Notes: generated by a model not told the origin, from the letters alone. A DNA stretch of 64,000 bases from Alkalihalobacillus sp. AL-G (GCF_030643805.1 NZ_CP094656.1:4030001-4094000); one strand, 5' to 3'. Shown: positions 51,356-60,696, counted from the stretch's first letter. Program-made: numbers and translations.

Positions 51356-52309
51356 CTATCTTTCGATGAATTCCTTCTGCCCCATTTTGATTAAGACATC
51401 ATCTATATACGGCATTCCCTCATTATCGCCTGATACACTAACAACCATCGATCCGATCAGATTCGCGACATGTAAGGTTTTTTTAAGGTCCCAATTGTTC
51501 AATAGCCCATAAATGAATCCAGAATCAAATCCATCACCAGCCCCGACTGTATCCACTACCTTGTTTACCTTTACAGGTGGTGCTTCTACATATTGACCAT
51601 TCGAATATCCGCAAGACCCCTTGTCCCCTTGTTTTATCGCAACATGAGAAACTCCAAATGTTTTTGCCTTCTCGATAATTTCTTTCGGGTCATTTACTCT
51701 AAAAAGGATTTCTGCCTCTTCAACCCCCGTCAACAACACATCTACATAGGGTAGAAACTCTAGTAATGCTTCTCGAGCTTCTTGTTTGTTCCACAATTTC
51801 AAGCGAATATTAGGATCAAGTGATACAAGAACACCATTTTCCTTTGCAAGCTTAATCGCGTGTTTGACCAAAGGAATGTTTTTCTTCTTATCAATCGATG
51901 GAAAAACACCCGTGATATGGAGAAGCCTTGCTTGTTTAATGTATTCCTCATTAAGTGTATCTTTGGTCAGTACTGTAGTCGGTGAATGATCTCTGTAGTA
52001 AAAGGTCCTGCCGCTTCCATCTTCCATTATTTCTTTAAAATTGAGTGATGTGCTGTACCCCTCTACCAACTCAACCTGTGACACATCAATTCCTTCACCA
52101 CGTACAAAGTTGTAAATAAATCGACCGAATTCGTCTTTACCCAGGCGGCTCATCCAGCCTGTCTTCAACCCTAAACGCGAGCAGCCGAGGGCAACATTAA
52201 GTTCTGCACTTCCAACTTTTCTTTCAAAGGAAGACACATACCGCATCGGCCCAGTTGAAATTGGGTTAAACGTTATCATCGCATCTCCAATTGTAATCAC
52301 ATCATTCAT
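51356..52309 (-). CDS. kdgK: PfkB-family sugar kinase (2-keto-3-deoxygluconate kinase-like)
   Basis: The 317-residue protein has the ribokinase/PfkB signatures: GSAELNVALGCSRLG near residue 35, and the C-terminal VDTVGAGDGFDSGFIYGLL with catalytic Asp. YYRDHSPTTVLT and LFRVNDP-type features are typical of KdgK. It would phosphorylate 2-keto-3-deoxygluconate to KDPG, the substrate of the aldolase encoded downstream. The ATG at 52309 is chosen, because AAGGATG lies 8 bases upstream and covers the earlier ATG. Confidence 0.85.
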   Translation of the reverse strand: MNDVITIGDAMITFNPISTGPMRYVSSFERKVGSAELNVALGCSRLGLKTGWMSRLGKDEFGRFIYNFVRGEGIDVSQVELVEGYSTSLNFKEIMEDGSGRTFYYRDHSPTTVLTKDTLNEEYIKQARLLHITGVFPSIDKKKNIPLVKHAIKLAKENGVLVSLDPNIRLKLWNKQEAREALLEFLPYVDVLLTGVEEAEILFRVNDPKEIIEKAKTFGVSHVAIKQGDKGSCGYSNGQYVEAPPVKVNKVVDTVGAGDGFDSGFIYGLLNNWDLKKTLHVANLIGSMVVSVSGDNEGMPYIDDVLIKMGQKEFIER

Positions 52310-52345
52310 AGCACATAACATCCTTATCTATGATCTGTGTAAAAG

Positions 52346-53350
52346 TTAACACGAAGATCGTTCTATTAGTGTAGGTTCGAAACGGTGAACGTGCTGCGTA
52401 TGTTCGTCGTCTCTCTTCTGAATTTTCTCAAGCAATAGTTCTGCTGCCTTCTTACCCATTTCAAAGGTCGGTTGAGCGATTGTCGTTAATGATGGGCTGT
52501 AAAAGCTAGCAAATGAAACATCATCGATACCAATTAATGCTAACGATTCTGGTGTTTTTATTTGGTGCTCTTTAGTGTATTTTAAAATTTCAATAAGAGC
52601 TAAATCATTACCGGCAAGAATAGCCTCCGGTGGATCTGCTGACTCAAACATTTGTTTTAGCCCTGTCTGTATTTGATCGATTTCCAGACTCTGAATATAT
52701 TCCGGGACAACAGGCAGCCCCTTTTCCTTTAACGCCTTTTTATATCCATTTATTCGTTCAACCCTTGGCGATACATTTTTAATAATCGAGGTCGTTACGA
52801 TCCCGATTCGCCGATAGCCTTTCTCAATAAAATGCTCAACAGCTACCTTTGATGCCATCTCGTTGTCTAGCATAATCGATGGGACAGGAACATCAGGTAC
52901 ACTCCGGTCTACAAAAATCACTGGATAGTTGATACTGATCATTCTTTTATACAGAGCCACATTGTCACCAGTTGGAAAAATGATAAGACCATCGACCTGT
53001 TTGGCTCTTAACATATCGATATACTTCTTTTCCTTCGTTGGATCGTCATCGGCATTACAGACGATGATATGGAAATCCAGTTCATGACATACATCCTCAA
53101 TTGCCCGGATCACTTGGGTTGAGAATTCATGAAGGATGTTCGCCACAATGACTCCTATCGTGGTTGTGGACTTCTGCTTTAAACTTCTCGCGACAATATT
53201 CGGTTGGTACCCTAGATCCTCGATTGCCGCTTCGATTCGCTGCTTTGTCTTTTCAGCCATATAATCATATCGTTTATTCAAATATTGGGAGATTGTGCTT
53301 TTTGATACTTCGGCATGCTTTGCCACATCTGAGATTGTAACCGTTTTCAT
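52346..53350 (-). CDS. LacI-family transcriptional repressor of the sugar-acid operon
   Basis: The 334-residue protein has a LacI N-terminal HTH (TISDVAKHAEVSKSTISQYL with NKRYDYMAEKTKQRIEAA) and a periplasmic-binding-like effector domain (GVIVANILHEFSTQVIRAIE ... VDRSVPDVPVPSIMLDNEMA). It is the first gene of the operon and probably represses it through the two operators just upstream. It resembles KdgR of Bacillus, whose effector is KDG; this link is inferred. Confidence 0.88.
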   Translation of the reverse strand: MKTVTISDVAKHAEVSKSTISQYLNKRYDYMAEKTKQRIEAAIEDLGYQPNIVARSLKQKSTTTIGVIVANILHEFSTQVIRAIEDVCHELDFHIIVCNADDDPTKEKKYIDMLRAKQVDGLIIFPTGDNVALYKRMISINYPVIFVDRSVPDVPVPSIMLDNEMASKVAVEHFIEKGYRRIGIVTTSIIKNVSPRVERINGYKKALKEKGLPVVPEYIQSLEIDQIQTGLKQMFESADPPEAILAGNDLALIEILKYTKEHQIKTPESLALIGIDDVSFASFYSPSLTTIAQPTFEMGKKAAELLLEKIQKRDDEHTQHVHRFEPTLIERSSC

Positions 53351-53389
53351 CGAATCTTCTCCTATATGAAACGTTATTTGTATTTTAAC

Positions 53390-53448
53390 TAAATCGGTTT
53401 AGTAAATCGGTTTAGTTCGAGTATAAAAGATTTGTAAGCGCTTTACAA
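53390..53448 (-). promoter_or_regulatory. Tandem LacI-type operators and cre-like site
   Basis: TAAATCGGTTTA occurs twice, at 53390-53401 and 53403-53414. Both copies are nearly palindromic around a central CG, the hallmark of LacI-family sites. TTGTAAGCGCTTTACAA at 53432-53448 resembles a CcpA cre site with one extra base. Both lie upstream of the repressor gene and thus control the whole operon. Confidence 0.7.
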
Positions 53449-53466
53449 GGATTTTTTATTTTAAAT

Positions 53467-53503
53467 TAAAAAACCCGAGTGCCGTGCAGCACCGAGTTTT
53501 GGA
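53467..53503 (-). terminator. Terminator of the PaaI-type thioesterase gene
   Basis: On the minus strand AAAACTCGG-TGC and GCACTCGGGTT form a bulged stem followed by six T, 35 bases after the stop codon. Confidence 0.7.
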
Positions 53504-53537
53504 GTTCCAAACGATATTCTTTTCCCATGACTTCTCT

Positions 53538-54026
53538 TTAATCTTTTTTTAAAAAGGTACTCGGCATCACCGCAGCGACGACTTCTCCACGGGCACAAAG
53601 GGTGTCATCAGCATAGACCTCCGTTTCAACCTTCCACTTTTTCGGATGGATCTCGTGAATGGTTCCAACCGCTTTTAGAGGGACATCCTGTGGGGTTGGC
53701 TTTAAATAGTCAACGTGTAAGGATGCTGTAACAAACCGAGGAGGCTCCGTTCCGTCCCCTGGTTCATGTCCATTCTTCCGGTGCAACGCAAGCGCAGCCG
53801 ATCCTGTTCCATGACAATCGATGAAAGACGCGATCAATCCGCCGTAAACAAAGCCGGGAATTGCCATATGCTTTGGTTCTGGTGAATAGATTGTTACTGT
53901 ATGGTCCCCTTGCCATCCTGTTCGAAAATGATGGCCATCTTCATTCAACCGACCACAACCATAACACGATGCAAAATCATCTGGATACTCATCTTGAATT
54001 GCCTTTACAACCTTCTCCTCCATCAT
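53538..54026 (-). CDS. PaaI-family hotdog-fold thioesterase
   Basis: The 162-residue protein has the hotdog pattern HMAIPGFVYGGLIASFIDCHGTGSA (long helix with catalytic-type residues) and RFVTASLHVDYLKPTP. The N-terminal CYGCG and HFRTGW are typical of a subgroup with a CxxC. Such enzymes hydrolyse acyl-CoA thioesters. GGGGGATGA lies before tandem ATG codons. It is monocistronic. Confidence 0.82.
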   Translation of the reverse strand: MMEEKVVKAIQDEYPDDFASCYGCGRLNEDGHHFRTGWQGDHTVTIYSPEPKHMAIPGFVYGGLIASFIDCHGTGSAALALHRKNGHEPGDGTEPPRFVTASLHVDYLKPTPQDVPLKAVGTIHEIHPKKWKVETEVYADDTLCARGEVVAAVMPSTFLKKD

Positions 54027-54104
54027 TCATCCCCCTTTTTTACAATAGTATAGCACACCAAATCCGAATGCAGAGCCAGACCCTATTGGTGCGGTTGCAA
54101 ATCC

Positions 54105-54200
54105 TTTTACATTATCTAGACAACTGCGAAATTTGAAAATCATCTGCGAAAACCTGAAAAGATCTGCGAAATCTCGAAATTAACTGCGAAAATGGAAATT
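54105..54200 (+). repeat. Four-unit CTGCGAAA array with exact 20-nt period
   Basis: CTGCGAAA begins at 54125, 54145, 54165 and 54185. The 28 bases from 54105 match 12757-12784 with one mismatch. The array lies between the thioesterase and htpG genes, just outside the htpG terminator. Confidence 0.8.
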
Positions 54201-54218
54201 CGAAGGTTTGACCAAAAG

Positions 54219-54246
54219 AGCACGGGGCGTAATCCCGTGCTCCTTC
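54219..54246 (-). terminator. Terminator of htpG
   Basis: GAGCACGGG and CCCGTGCTC form a perfect 9-bp stem over a 7-nt loop, and TTTT follows on the minus strand, 11 bases after the htpG stop codon. Confidence 0.85.
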
Positions 54247-54256
54247 CGCTCTTCAC

Positions 54257-56137
54257 TTATACCATCACTTTGCACATATCGTTCGTGAATTCGACCGGAT
54301 CGTGGATCGGCAGCCCTTCGATAAGGAGTGCTTGATTGTACAATAGGTTCGTGTACAATCCTAACTTCTCTTTATCATTTTCATACGCCTCTTTCAATGC
54401 TGAGAAGACGTCGTGATTGACATTGATTTCTAAAACCTTATCAGCCTTCACATTCTGGTTGTTCGGCATCGCCTTCAGGATCTTCTCCATTTCAATTGAT
54501 ACTTCGCCTTCCGTTGAAAGACAAACCGGATGTGACTTCAATCGCTTGGAAGCCCGTACATCCTTCACCTTATCGGACAACACCTGTTTCATATGTTCGA
54601 AAAGCTCTTGATTTCCGTTGTCTTCAGCTTCGTTATCAGACGTTTTGTCGTCGTCTTCAAATCCTAAATCACCGCTCGACACGGACTTGAATTCTTTCTC
54701 CTTATACTGCATCAGCATTTTGATCGCGAATTCATCCACTTCATCTGTAAAATAAAGAATTTCATATCCCTTATCCGTGACGACTTCCGTCTGAGGAAGC
54801 TTTTCGATCCGCTCATGGCTCTCTCCAGAAGCATAATAAATGTACTTCTGATCGTCGCTCATCCGTGAGACGTATTCATCCAACGTCACCAGCTTCTTTT
54901 CCTTGGAGGAATAGAACATCAATAGCTCCTGCAAGTCCTCTTTATTCGCACCAAAATCACTATAGACGCCGTATTTCAGCTGACGACCGAACGTTTCAAA
55001 AAACTTCACAAACGTTTCGCGGTCGTCCTTCAGCAAGCTTTGCAAGTCTTTCTTGATCTTATTCTTAATGTTTTTCGCAATCAGCTTCAGCTGGCGATCT
55101 TGCTGCAGCATCTCCCTAGAAATGTTCAACGATAAGTCCTCTGAATCGACCATCCCTTTTACGAAGCTGAAATAGTCCGGCAGCAGGTCTGAGCACTTCT
55201 CCATGATCAAAACACCATTCGAATAAAGCTCCAGCCCTTTTTCAAATTCCTTCGTGTAATAATCGAACGGAATCTGCTCCGGCACATAAAGGATCGCATT
55301 GTAGCGTGCGGCACCATCCACCTTAATATGGATGTGCTTTAACGGCTTGTCGAAACCATAATGCTTTTCCTTGTAAAAATTCTCGTAATCCTCGTCGGTG
55401 AGCTCGCTTTTATTCTTGCGCCAAATCGGCACCATGCTGTTGATGACCTGCTCTTCGGTCACGTCCTCGTACTCATCCTCCGTACCTTCCTTCTTTTTGC
55501 GTTCCGTTACATCCATCTTGATCGGATAACGGATGAAATCAGAGTACTTCTTGATGATCGCCTTCAGACGGTACTCCTCTAAAAACTCGTCGAAATCCTC
55601 TTCTTCGGTGTTCTCCTTGATCTTGAGGATAACCTCCGTCCCAATGGAATCCTTGTCATGCGAGACGATCCTGTAACCGTCTGTACCCTTCGATTCCCAC
55701 TTAAAAGCTTCATCACTTCCCAATGCTTTACTGATTACTGTGACAACATCTGCTGCCATGAATGCCGCATAGAAGCCGACCCCGAACTGGCCGATGATGT
55801 CATGCCCATCCTTCGCTTCATTTTCAGTTTTAAATGCCAATGAACCGCTCTTCGCGATTGTGCCAAGGTTTTTCTCGAGCTCTTCCTTCGTCATCCCAAT
55901 CCCGGTATCGGTGATTGTCAATGTACGGCTGTCCTTGTCCGCACTCACCTTTATGTAGTAACTATCCTTGTCAAAACGGATGCCCTCGTCCGTCAATGCC
56001 TTATAGTAGATTTTATCGATTGCATCACTGGCGTTAGAAATCAATTCTCGTAAAAAGACCTCTTTTTGAGAATAAATCGAGTTGATCATCATTTCCAGCA
56101 ATCTCTTCGATTCTGCTTTAAACTGTTTTTTCGCCAT
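54257..56137 (-). CDS. htpG: Hsp90-family chaperone HtpG
   Basis: The 626-residue protein is full length. The GHKL ATPase motifs are [26 protein letters not shown] and [12 protein letters not shown]; the middle domain has [22 protein letters not shown] and the catalytic Arg region. A C-terminal dimerisation domain follows. HtpG refolds and protects proteins in the cytoplasm with ATP. AAAGGGG precedes the ATG. A CIRCE-type inverted repeat and a sigma-A promoter lie upstream, suggesting control by HrcA, which differs from B. subtilis. Confidence 0.95.
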   Translation of the reverse strand: MAKKQFKAESKRLLEMMINSIYSQKEVFLRELISNASDAIDKIYYKALTDEGIRFDKDSYYIKVSADKDSRTLTITDTGIGMTKEELEKNLGTIAKSGSLAFKTENEAKDGHDIIGQFGVGFYAAFMAADVVTVISKALGSDEAFKWESKGTDGYRIVSHDKDSIGTEVILKIKENTEEEDFDEFLEEYRLKAIIKKYSDFIRYPIKMDVTERKKKEGTEDEYEDVTEEQVINSMVPIWRKNKSELTDEDYENFYKEKHYGFDKPLKHIHIKVDGAARYNAILYVPEQIPFDYYTKEFEKGLELYSNGVLIMEKCSDLLPDYFSFVKGMVDSEDLSLNISREMLQQDRQLKLIAKNIKNKIKKDLQSLLKDDRETFVKFFETFGRQLKYGVYSDFGANKEDLQELLMFYSSKEKKLVTLDEYVSRMSDDQKYIYYASGESHERIEKLPQTEVVTDKGYEILYFTDEVDEFAIKMLMQYKEKEFKSVSSGDLGFEDDDKTSDNEAEDNGNQELFEHMKQVLSDKVKDVRASKRLKSHPVCLSTEGEVSIEMEKILKAMPNNQNVKADKVLEINVNHDVFSALKEAYENDKEKLGLYTNLLYNQALLIEGLPIHDPVEFTNDMCKVMV

Positions 56138-56180
56138 TTCAAGTGTCCCCTTTCCACTAATGGTTTCATCGATTCATAGT

Positions 56181-56207
56181 TTAGCACTCGCTCCATACGG
56201 GTGCTAA
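56181..56207 (-). promoter_or_regulatory. CIRCE operator (HrcA binding site) upstream of htpG
   Basis: TTAGCACTC, a 9-base spacer and GGGTGCTAA match the CIRCE consensus TTAGCACTC-N9-GAGTGCTAA at 17 of 18 defined positions. It lies right after the predicted transcription start, about 45 bases before htpG. Confidence 0.85.
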
Positions 56208-56215
56208 CCACTATT

Positions 56216-56245
56216 TTAATACCATAAAATAGGCTATCGTGTCAA
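56216..56245 (-). promoter_or_regulatory. Sigma-A promoter of htpG
   Basis: TTGACA (56245-56240) and TATTAA (56221-56216) are 18 bases apart on the minus strand, so the start point would fall within a few bases of the CIRCE element. Confidence 0.7.
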
Positions 56246-56272
56246 TCGATCGTATAATGTTCTTTTATAATA

Positions 56273-56302
56273 GAAAAACCGCCTTAATAATAGACGGTTT
56301 TC
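56273..56302 (-). terminator. Terminator of the DUF805 gene
   Basis: GAAAACCGTC and GGCGGTTTTTC form a stem over a TATTATTAA-type loop; five T end it on the minus strand, just after the DUF805 stop. Confidence 0.75.
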
Positions 56303-56319
56303 AGGGTTGATCATTCAGA

Positions 56320-56676
56320 TTATAGACTTGGATCCAGTTTAGGGTTAGGTCCATATTGATTCTCTGTGGACTCGCTATCTAAGCAATTAAAGACAAGTAA
56401 CACAATTGCGCCAATGAGCGGAACAAGACTGATTAAAATCCACCAGCCGGTTCTTCCAATATCATGTAACCTACGGACTGACACAGCAAGAGATGGCAAT
56501 AGTACCGCCAATGAATAAAGTATTGAAAGCAATGTATCAGCATCAAAAGCCATTCCTATCAGGCTAACCGCAAGGGAAATGAGAAAATTAAAAAGTACAA
56601 ACATCCAGTATTCTTTCCGGCGAGCTCTTCCTTCAAACTTTACATAATTTTTTATTACCTTTAAATACCACTGCAT
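56320..56676 (-). CDS. DUF805 membrane protein
   Basis: The 118-residue protein has the DUF805 start (WYLKVIKNYVKFEGRARRKE with YW), three to four hydrophobic helices and the conserved VRRLHDIGRTGWWILI followed by NQYGPNPK. This family is widespread with no known activity. AGGGGGG precedes the ATG. It is monocistronic. Confidence 0.87.
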   Translation of the reverse strand: MQWYLKVIKNYVKFEGRARRKEYWMFVLFNFLISLAVSLIGMAFDADTLLSILYSLAVLLPSLAVSVRRLHDIGRTGWWILISLVPLIGAIVLLVFNCLDSESTENQYGPNPKLDPSL

Positions 56677-56865
56677 TAAAAATACCCCCCTATAATCTAT
56701 TTTTGAGCAGCATAACCATTAAATAATGCCTATTAACAATTCTACATTTTTTTACTTTTTTCTGCAATAATCGTCAATTAACAAGAAACTAACAATCTAC
56801 TACTTCCGAAGATTCCACCCTTTAAAAAACTGACCTTAAGACATTCTTATTAAATATTGCAGGCT

Positions 56866-57081
56866 TTATGGAGTTTCTGACATAACATCTTTTATTTTTG
56901 CTTGTATGATTAACCGATGTGTGGCAGTTTCAATAGGATCACATGTATTCAAGGTTAATAGTTTGTCATTTCCATAGCCCTCTAAAACAGATAAATTGTC
57001 AGGGTCACCAACCAACATGTTATAAACTTTATAAATATATTGATGTTGCCTATCCTTCACTATTATTTCATCGTGAACCTT
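56866..57081 (-). pseudogene. C-terminal fragment of a class D-like sortase
   Basis: About 70 residues remain: [20 protein letters not shown], then GYGNDKLLTLNTCDPIETAT and HRLIIQAKI. These contain the catalytic Cys in TLNTC and the Arg in HRLII, but the N-terminal half with the catalytic His is missing. The frame closes at a TAG upstream. It abuts an mqo fragment on the same strand, as at a deletion or recombination junction. It cannot encode an active sortase. Confidence 0.75.
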
Positions 57082-57084
57082 TTG

Positions 57085-57412
57085 TACGGCCTACCCTGAT
57101 CAGTGGAATCCATTCAATCAGTTTTTCAGGATCGTCTGAAAATTCCATGCCTTGAAATAGGGGATTATATGACAGCGCTTCATAACGCTTTTTTAAAAAC
57201 GTAACATTCTCTTCCCCTTGTATCATATGAGGTAATGGTATGATGAAGTCCTGCGGATTACGAATCAGATTTCTGTTTACAAGATACGACCAAAACTGTC
57301 TGGAAAGCTGGAACTGTTCATTGATTTTGATCGCTTTGCTGATATCGATGTATCCGTCAGGTTTTTCGGATGTATAGTTAATTCGCACAGTGCAGCATGG
57401 CCTGTACCCGCA
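57085..57412 (-). pseudogene. mqo: Internal fragment of malate:quinone oxidoreductase
   Basis: The frame carries [40 protein letters not shown] and [20 protein letters not shown], which are characteristic of Mqo residues of roughly 45-150. Further upstream [12 protein letters not shown], also Mqo, continues in another frame, because one base is missing near 57380. Both ends of the gene (about 500 residues when intact) are absent. It joins directly to the sortase fragment. Confidence 0.78.
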
Positions 57413-57450
57413 TTCCTGTTTTAATTACACAAAAAGCAAGGCTCCCTAAA

Positions 57451-57675
57451 TCAGCTCGATTTTCTTTGAATCAATTCTATTTCTTGAGGCGTTACCAGGT
57501 AGATTCTTGATAACTCCCCCTTTGCTAATTCAACATTTATAAACTGAACATGACTAACAATTGTGTTGGGAGTATGCTTGTTTACCCAAATATCTGGTAC
57601 TTCATGTGTAGACTGATATGAAAAAGGATTGTCGTTACAATTGAGGGGGAATCTCTTGACGAACCCTTGAAGTAT
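57451..57675 (-). pseudogene. Open frame without a start codon (gene remnant)
   Basis: A 74-codon frame stays open from 57675 to TGA at 57451. It encodes CNDNPFSYQSTHEVPDIWVN and TIVSHVQFINVELAKGELSR, which look protein-like and end in IYLVTPQEIELIQRKSS. There is no ATG, GTG or TTG with a ribosome binding site at its 5' end; a nearby AAGGAG points to a different frame. It is probably a decayed small gene. Family unknown. Confidence 0.35.
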
Positions 57676-57703
57676 TTAATTTCAACTCCTTATCTAGGGC
57701 ATC

Positions 57704-57741
57704 AAAAAAGATGAGCTCATCCTCAAAATGAACTCATCTGG
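57704..57741 (-). terminator. Terminator of the arabinose-type ABC transporter operon
   Basis: On the minus strand AGATGAGTTC pairs with GAGCTCATCT over a short loop, and six T follow. It lies about 180 bases after the permease stop codon. Confidence 0.75.
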
Positions 57742-57916
57742 TAATACTGAACTAAATGTTATTCTATTTTAATTGAGGGACTATCCTTGTCACAGGCTTG
57801 TCGTTACTTTCCTCCGTACAGGACTCGAACACTATAGTATGCAACACGTAATGTGCCACCACAAAAGAAACAAACCCTCAGGACTCACTTCCCTCAAAAC
57901 AACTTAATCTAAAAAC

Positions 57917-59074
57917 CTATTTATTCTTATTCAAGACATCAAACGCTACTGCCGCTAGTAAAACTAACCCCTTAATCGCTTGCTGCCAGTCAATACCTAT
58001 TCCCATAAGAGACATACCGTTATTGAGTACGCCCATAACCAAAGCCCCAATAACAGCACCGAAGACAGTTCCCACTCCACCGGTAAAAGATGCTCCACCA
58101 ATTACCGCTGCTGCGATAGCATCTAGCTCAAACAGGTTACCAGCTTGTGGAGTTGCAGCATTTAGTCGACCAGCAAAGATCAGCCCACTTAATGCAGCTA
58201 AGGCGCCCATATTTACAAAAACCCAGAATTTCATTTTTTTGGTTTTTACACCAGATAGCTTCGCAGCATTCTCATTTCCACCGACTGAATAGATGTGTCT
58301 CCCAATTACGGTTTTATTCATAACAAACGTATAACCAATGATTAGTACGAGGAGGATAAGTAACACAATAGGAATACCAGCATATAGAGCTAAAACATAA
58401 GTGAATAAACTAATTAGAACGATGAATAAAAATAGTTTCAACACAAACAACGGAAACGAAATCGTGTGGAAATTGTATTTTAAATCTGATTTACGTATCC
58501 GCAATTCACCAATAATATATATAATAATAAAAATAGCTCCTATTACTAAAGAAAATAAATGTATATCCCCACCGCTGTTTACATCAGGCAAAAATGATGA
58601 ACTTAAGCTTCTGAATCCATTTGGAAATGGTGCAATTGTCTGACCTTGTAATACGACCAAGGTTAATCCACGGAAGATTAACATTCCTGCTAGTGTAACA
58701 ATAAATGCAGGAATATTTACGTACGCAACCCAGAATCCTTGCCAAGCACCAATAATCGCTCCTAATAGTAAGCAAAGTACAATTGCAAGTATTACTGGAA
58801 GATCATAGGTTACTAGAAATACCCCGGCTACCGCGCCAATAAATGCCGCGATCGATCCAACTGACAAGTCAATTTCTCCCGTTATAATAACAAGCATCAT
58901 TCCAATAGCTAGTACAATAATGTAACTATTTTGCATAATGATATTTGTAACATTTAATGGTGTTAGAAGTATCCCATTTGTCATAATTTGAAATAAAATA
59001 ATAATACCGACTAAGGCAATGATCATTCCAAAACGCCTTAAGTTATTTGATACAAGCTTTTTCATTCCCTCCAT
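57917..59074 (-). CDS. araH: Sugar ABC transporter permease (AraH/GguB-like)
   Basis: The 385-residue protein has about ten hydrophobic helices with the BPD_transp_2 pattern: VLAIGMMLVIITGEIDLSVGSIAAF, NKTVIGRHIYSVGGNENAAKLSGV and LDAIAAAVIGGASFTGGVGTVFGAV. The length suits the GguB/XylH subgroup. It forms the channel for a pentose importer with the two upstream genes. Placement between AraR boxes and an AraA gene makes L-arabinose the likely substrate. Confidence 0.8.
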   Translation of the reverse strand: MEGMKKLVSNNLRRFGMIIALVGIIILFQIMTNGILLTPLNVTNIIMQNSYIIVLAIGMMLVIITGEIDLSVGSIAAFIGAVAGVFLVTYDLPVILAIVLCLLLGAIIGAWQGFWVAYVNIPAFIVTLAGMLIFRGLTLVVLQGQTIAPFPNGFRSLSSSFLPDVNSGGDIHLFSLVIGAIFIIIYIIGELRIRKSDLKYNFHTISFPLFVLKLFLFIVLISLFTYVLALYAGIPIVLLILLVLIIGYTFVMNKTVIGRHIYSVGGNENAAKLSGVKTKKMKFWVFVNMGALAALSGLIFAGRLNAATPQAGNLFELDAIAAAVIGGASFTGGVGTVFGAVIGALVMGVLNNGMSLMGIGIDWQQAIKGLVLLAAVAFDVLNKNK

Positions 59075-59077
59075 ATG

Positions 59078-60613
59078 CTACGACCCCCAACTCTGTGTCA
59101 TATGTTTCATTAACGCCTCTTGGTTTGCCTCTGTTTTATGAAGATCTCCTGTAATCCTACCTTCGGAAAGCGTATAAATTCGATCACACATCCCAATTAA
59201 TTCAGGTAGCTCAGATGAAATCATAATGATGCTCTTTCCTTTTTCGGCCAGCTCGTTAATGATTTTATAAATTTCAAATTTCGCTCCTACATCTATACCT
59301 CGAGTTGGTTCATCCAGAATAAGAACATCCGGTTCAGCGAATATCCACTTGCCTAACACTACCTTTTGTTGGTTCCCGCCACTAAGGTTTATCGTTTTTT
59401 GTTCAATACTCGGAGCTTTTATATTCAAACGTTGCTTCATTGACTCTGCCTCTACTATTTCTTGACCGATATCTAGTACATTTTTTCTGGATATTCTTTT
59501 TAAGTTTGCTAATGTAAGGTTTTGCTTTACACTATCGATTAACACTAACCCATACTCTTTTCGGTTTTCAGAAACATAAGCAACGCCATTCTTAATAGCA
59601 TTGTCTACATTTTTAAAATCTACTTCTTTTCCATTTTTAAAAAGTCGACCTGAGATCTTCTTACCATAGACTCTCCCAAACACACTCATCGCAAGTTCGG
59701 TTCTTCCGGCTCCCATTAAACCAGCAATTCCAATAATCTCTCCTTCTTTTACATTTACATTTACGTTATGTAAGATTTTTCTCTCTTCGTCTAATTGATG
59801 ATAAACGGACCAATCCTTTATTTCGAATACTATATTGTCCTTAATATTATAGGTTCTTTCTGGATATAAATCGGTTAAATCTCTTCCAACCATATCTTTA
59901 ATGATTTGATTTTCAGTGGCTTTCATCTCCTCTAAATGATGTGTCTGTATGGTCTTTCCATCGCGCAAAACAGTGATACTGTCTGATACTTTAAATAACT
60001 CTTTTAACTTATGAGAAATTAAAATAGCAGTCATCCCTTGTTTTTTAAATTCCAATAATAGATTTAGAAGGTTTTCGCTATCTTCTTCATTAAGTGCTGC
60101 AGTTGGTTCATCTAAAATCAGTAATTTTACTTTTTTAGATAGGGCTTTTGCAATTTCTACAAGTTGTTGTTGGCCTACCCCTATATTTTTTACTTTTTCT
60201 TGGGGGTCGACTTTCAATCCAACTTTTTTAAGAAGCTGCCTTGTCTCAACAATCGTTTGACTCCAGTTTATAATCCCTTTTTCTGCTCTTTCATTACCTA
60301 AAAATATATTTTCAGCAATTGATAACTCTGGAATTAGAGCAAGCTCTTGGTGAATAATAACAATCCCTTTTTCTTCACTTTCATTGATTGTTTTAAATGC
60401 ACAAAGTTGATCTTCAAATCTGATTTCTCCTTTATATGTACCAAACGGATGGACGCCACTTAAAACCTTCATTAATGTAGATTTACCTGCCCCATTTTCT
60501 CCGATAAGGGCATGAATCTCTCCTGGGTGTACTTTTAGGTTTACATTGTCTAGAGCTTTAACCCCTGGAAATGTCTTCGTTATACCCTTCATTTCCAATA
60601 TCGCCTCAGCCAT
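59078..60613 (-). CDS. araG: Sugar ABC transporter ATPase, two domains (AraG/GguA-like)
   Basis: The protein has about 511 residues and two ABC domains. The first is canonical (GENGAGKST; signature [15 protein letters not shown]; Walker [16 protein letters not shown]). The second is of the degenerate type usual in the family (GLMGAGRTE; signature [14 protein letters not shown]; Walker [15 protein letters not shown]). It powers import by the adjacent permease. The ATG at 60613 is preferred, as AAAGGTG lies 8 bases upstream. Confidence 0.83.
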   Translation of the reverse strand: MAEAILEMKGITKTFPGVKALDNVNLKVHPGEIHALIGENGAGKSTLMKVLSGVHPFGTYKGEIRFEDQLCAFKTINESEEKGIVIIHQELALIPELSIAENIFLGNERAEKGIINWSQTIVETRQLLKKVGLKVDPQEKVKNIGVGQQQLVEIAKALSKKVKLLILDEPTAALNEEDSENLLNLLLEFKKQGMTAILISHKLKELFKVSDSITVLRDGKTIQTHHLEEMKATENQIIKDMVGRDLTDLYPERTYNIKDNIVFEIKDWSVYHQLDEERKILHNVNVNVKEGEIIGIAGLMGAGRTELAMSVFGRVYGKKISGRLFKNGKEVDFKNVDNAIKNGVAYVSENRKEYGLVLIDSVKQNLTLANLKRISRKNVLDIGQEIVEAESMKQRLNIKAPSIEQKTINLSGGNQQKVVLGKWIFAEPDVLILDEPTRGIDVGAKFEIYKIINELAEKGKSIIMISSELPELIGMCDRIYTLSEGRITGDLHKTEANQEALMKHMTQSWGS

Positions 60614-60652
60614 CACTATCACACCTTTTAAATGTAGAGATAAGTAAGAGAT

Positions 60653-60688
60653 GAATTAACAACACAAAATGGTTGCTAATTCATCCGT
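60653..60688 (-). terminator. Intra-operon hairpin after the binding-protein gene
   Basis: GATGAATTA and TAATTCATC, with a second AAC/GTT pair inside, form a long stem in the gap between the binding-protein and ATPase genes. No strong T run follows, so it is more likely a message stabiliser than a full stop. Confidence 0.6.
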
Positions 60689-60696
60689 TTTTTCAA

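Noticed and set aside
57810-57835. tRNA-like 3' end (GTTCGAGTCC on the minus strand)
   Set aside because: The bases around the TTCGA loop do not pair into a T stem, and no acceptor, D or anticodon arm is found upstream.
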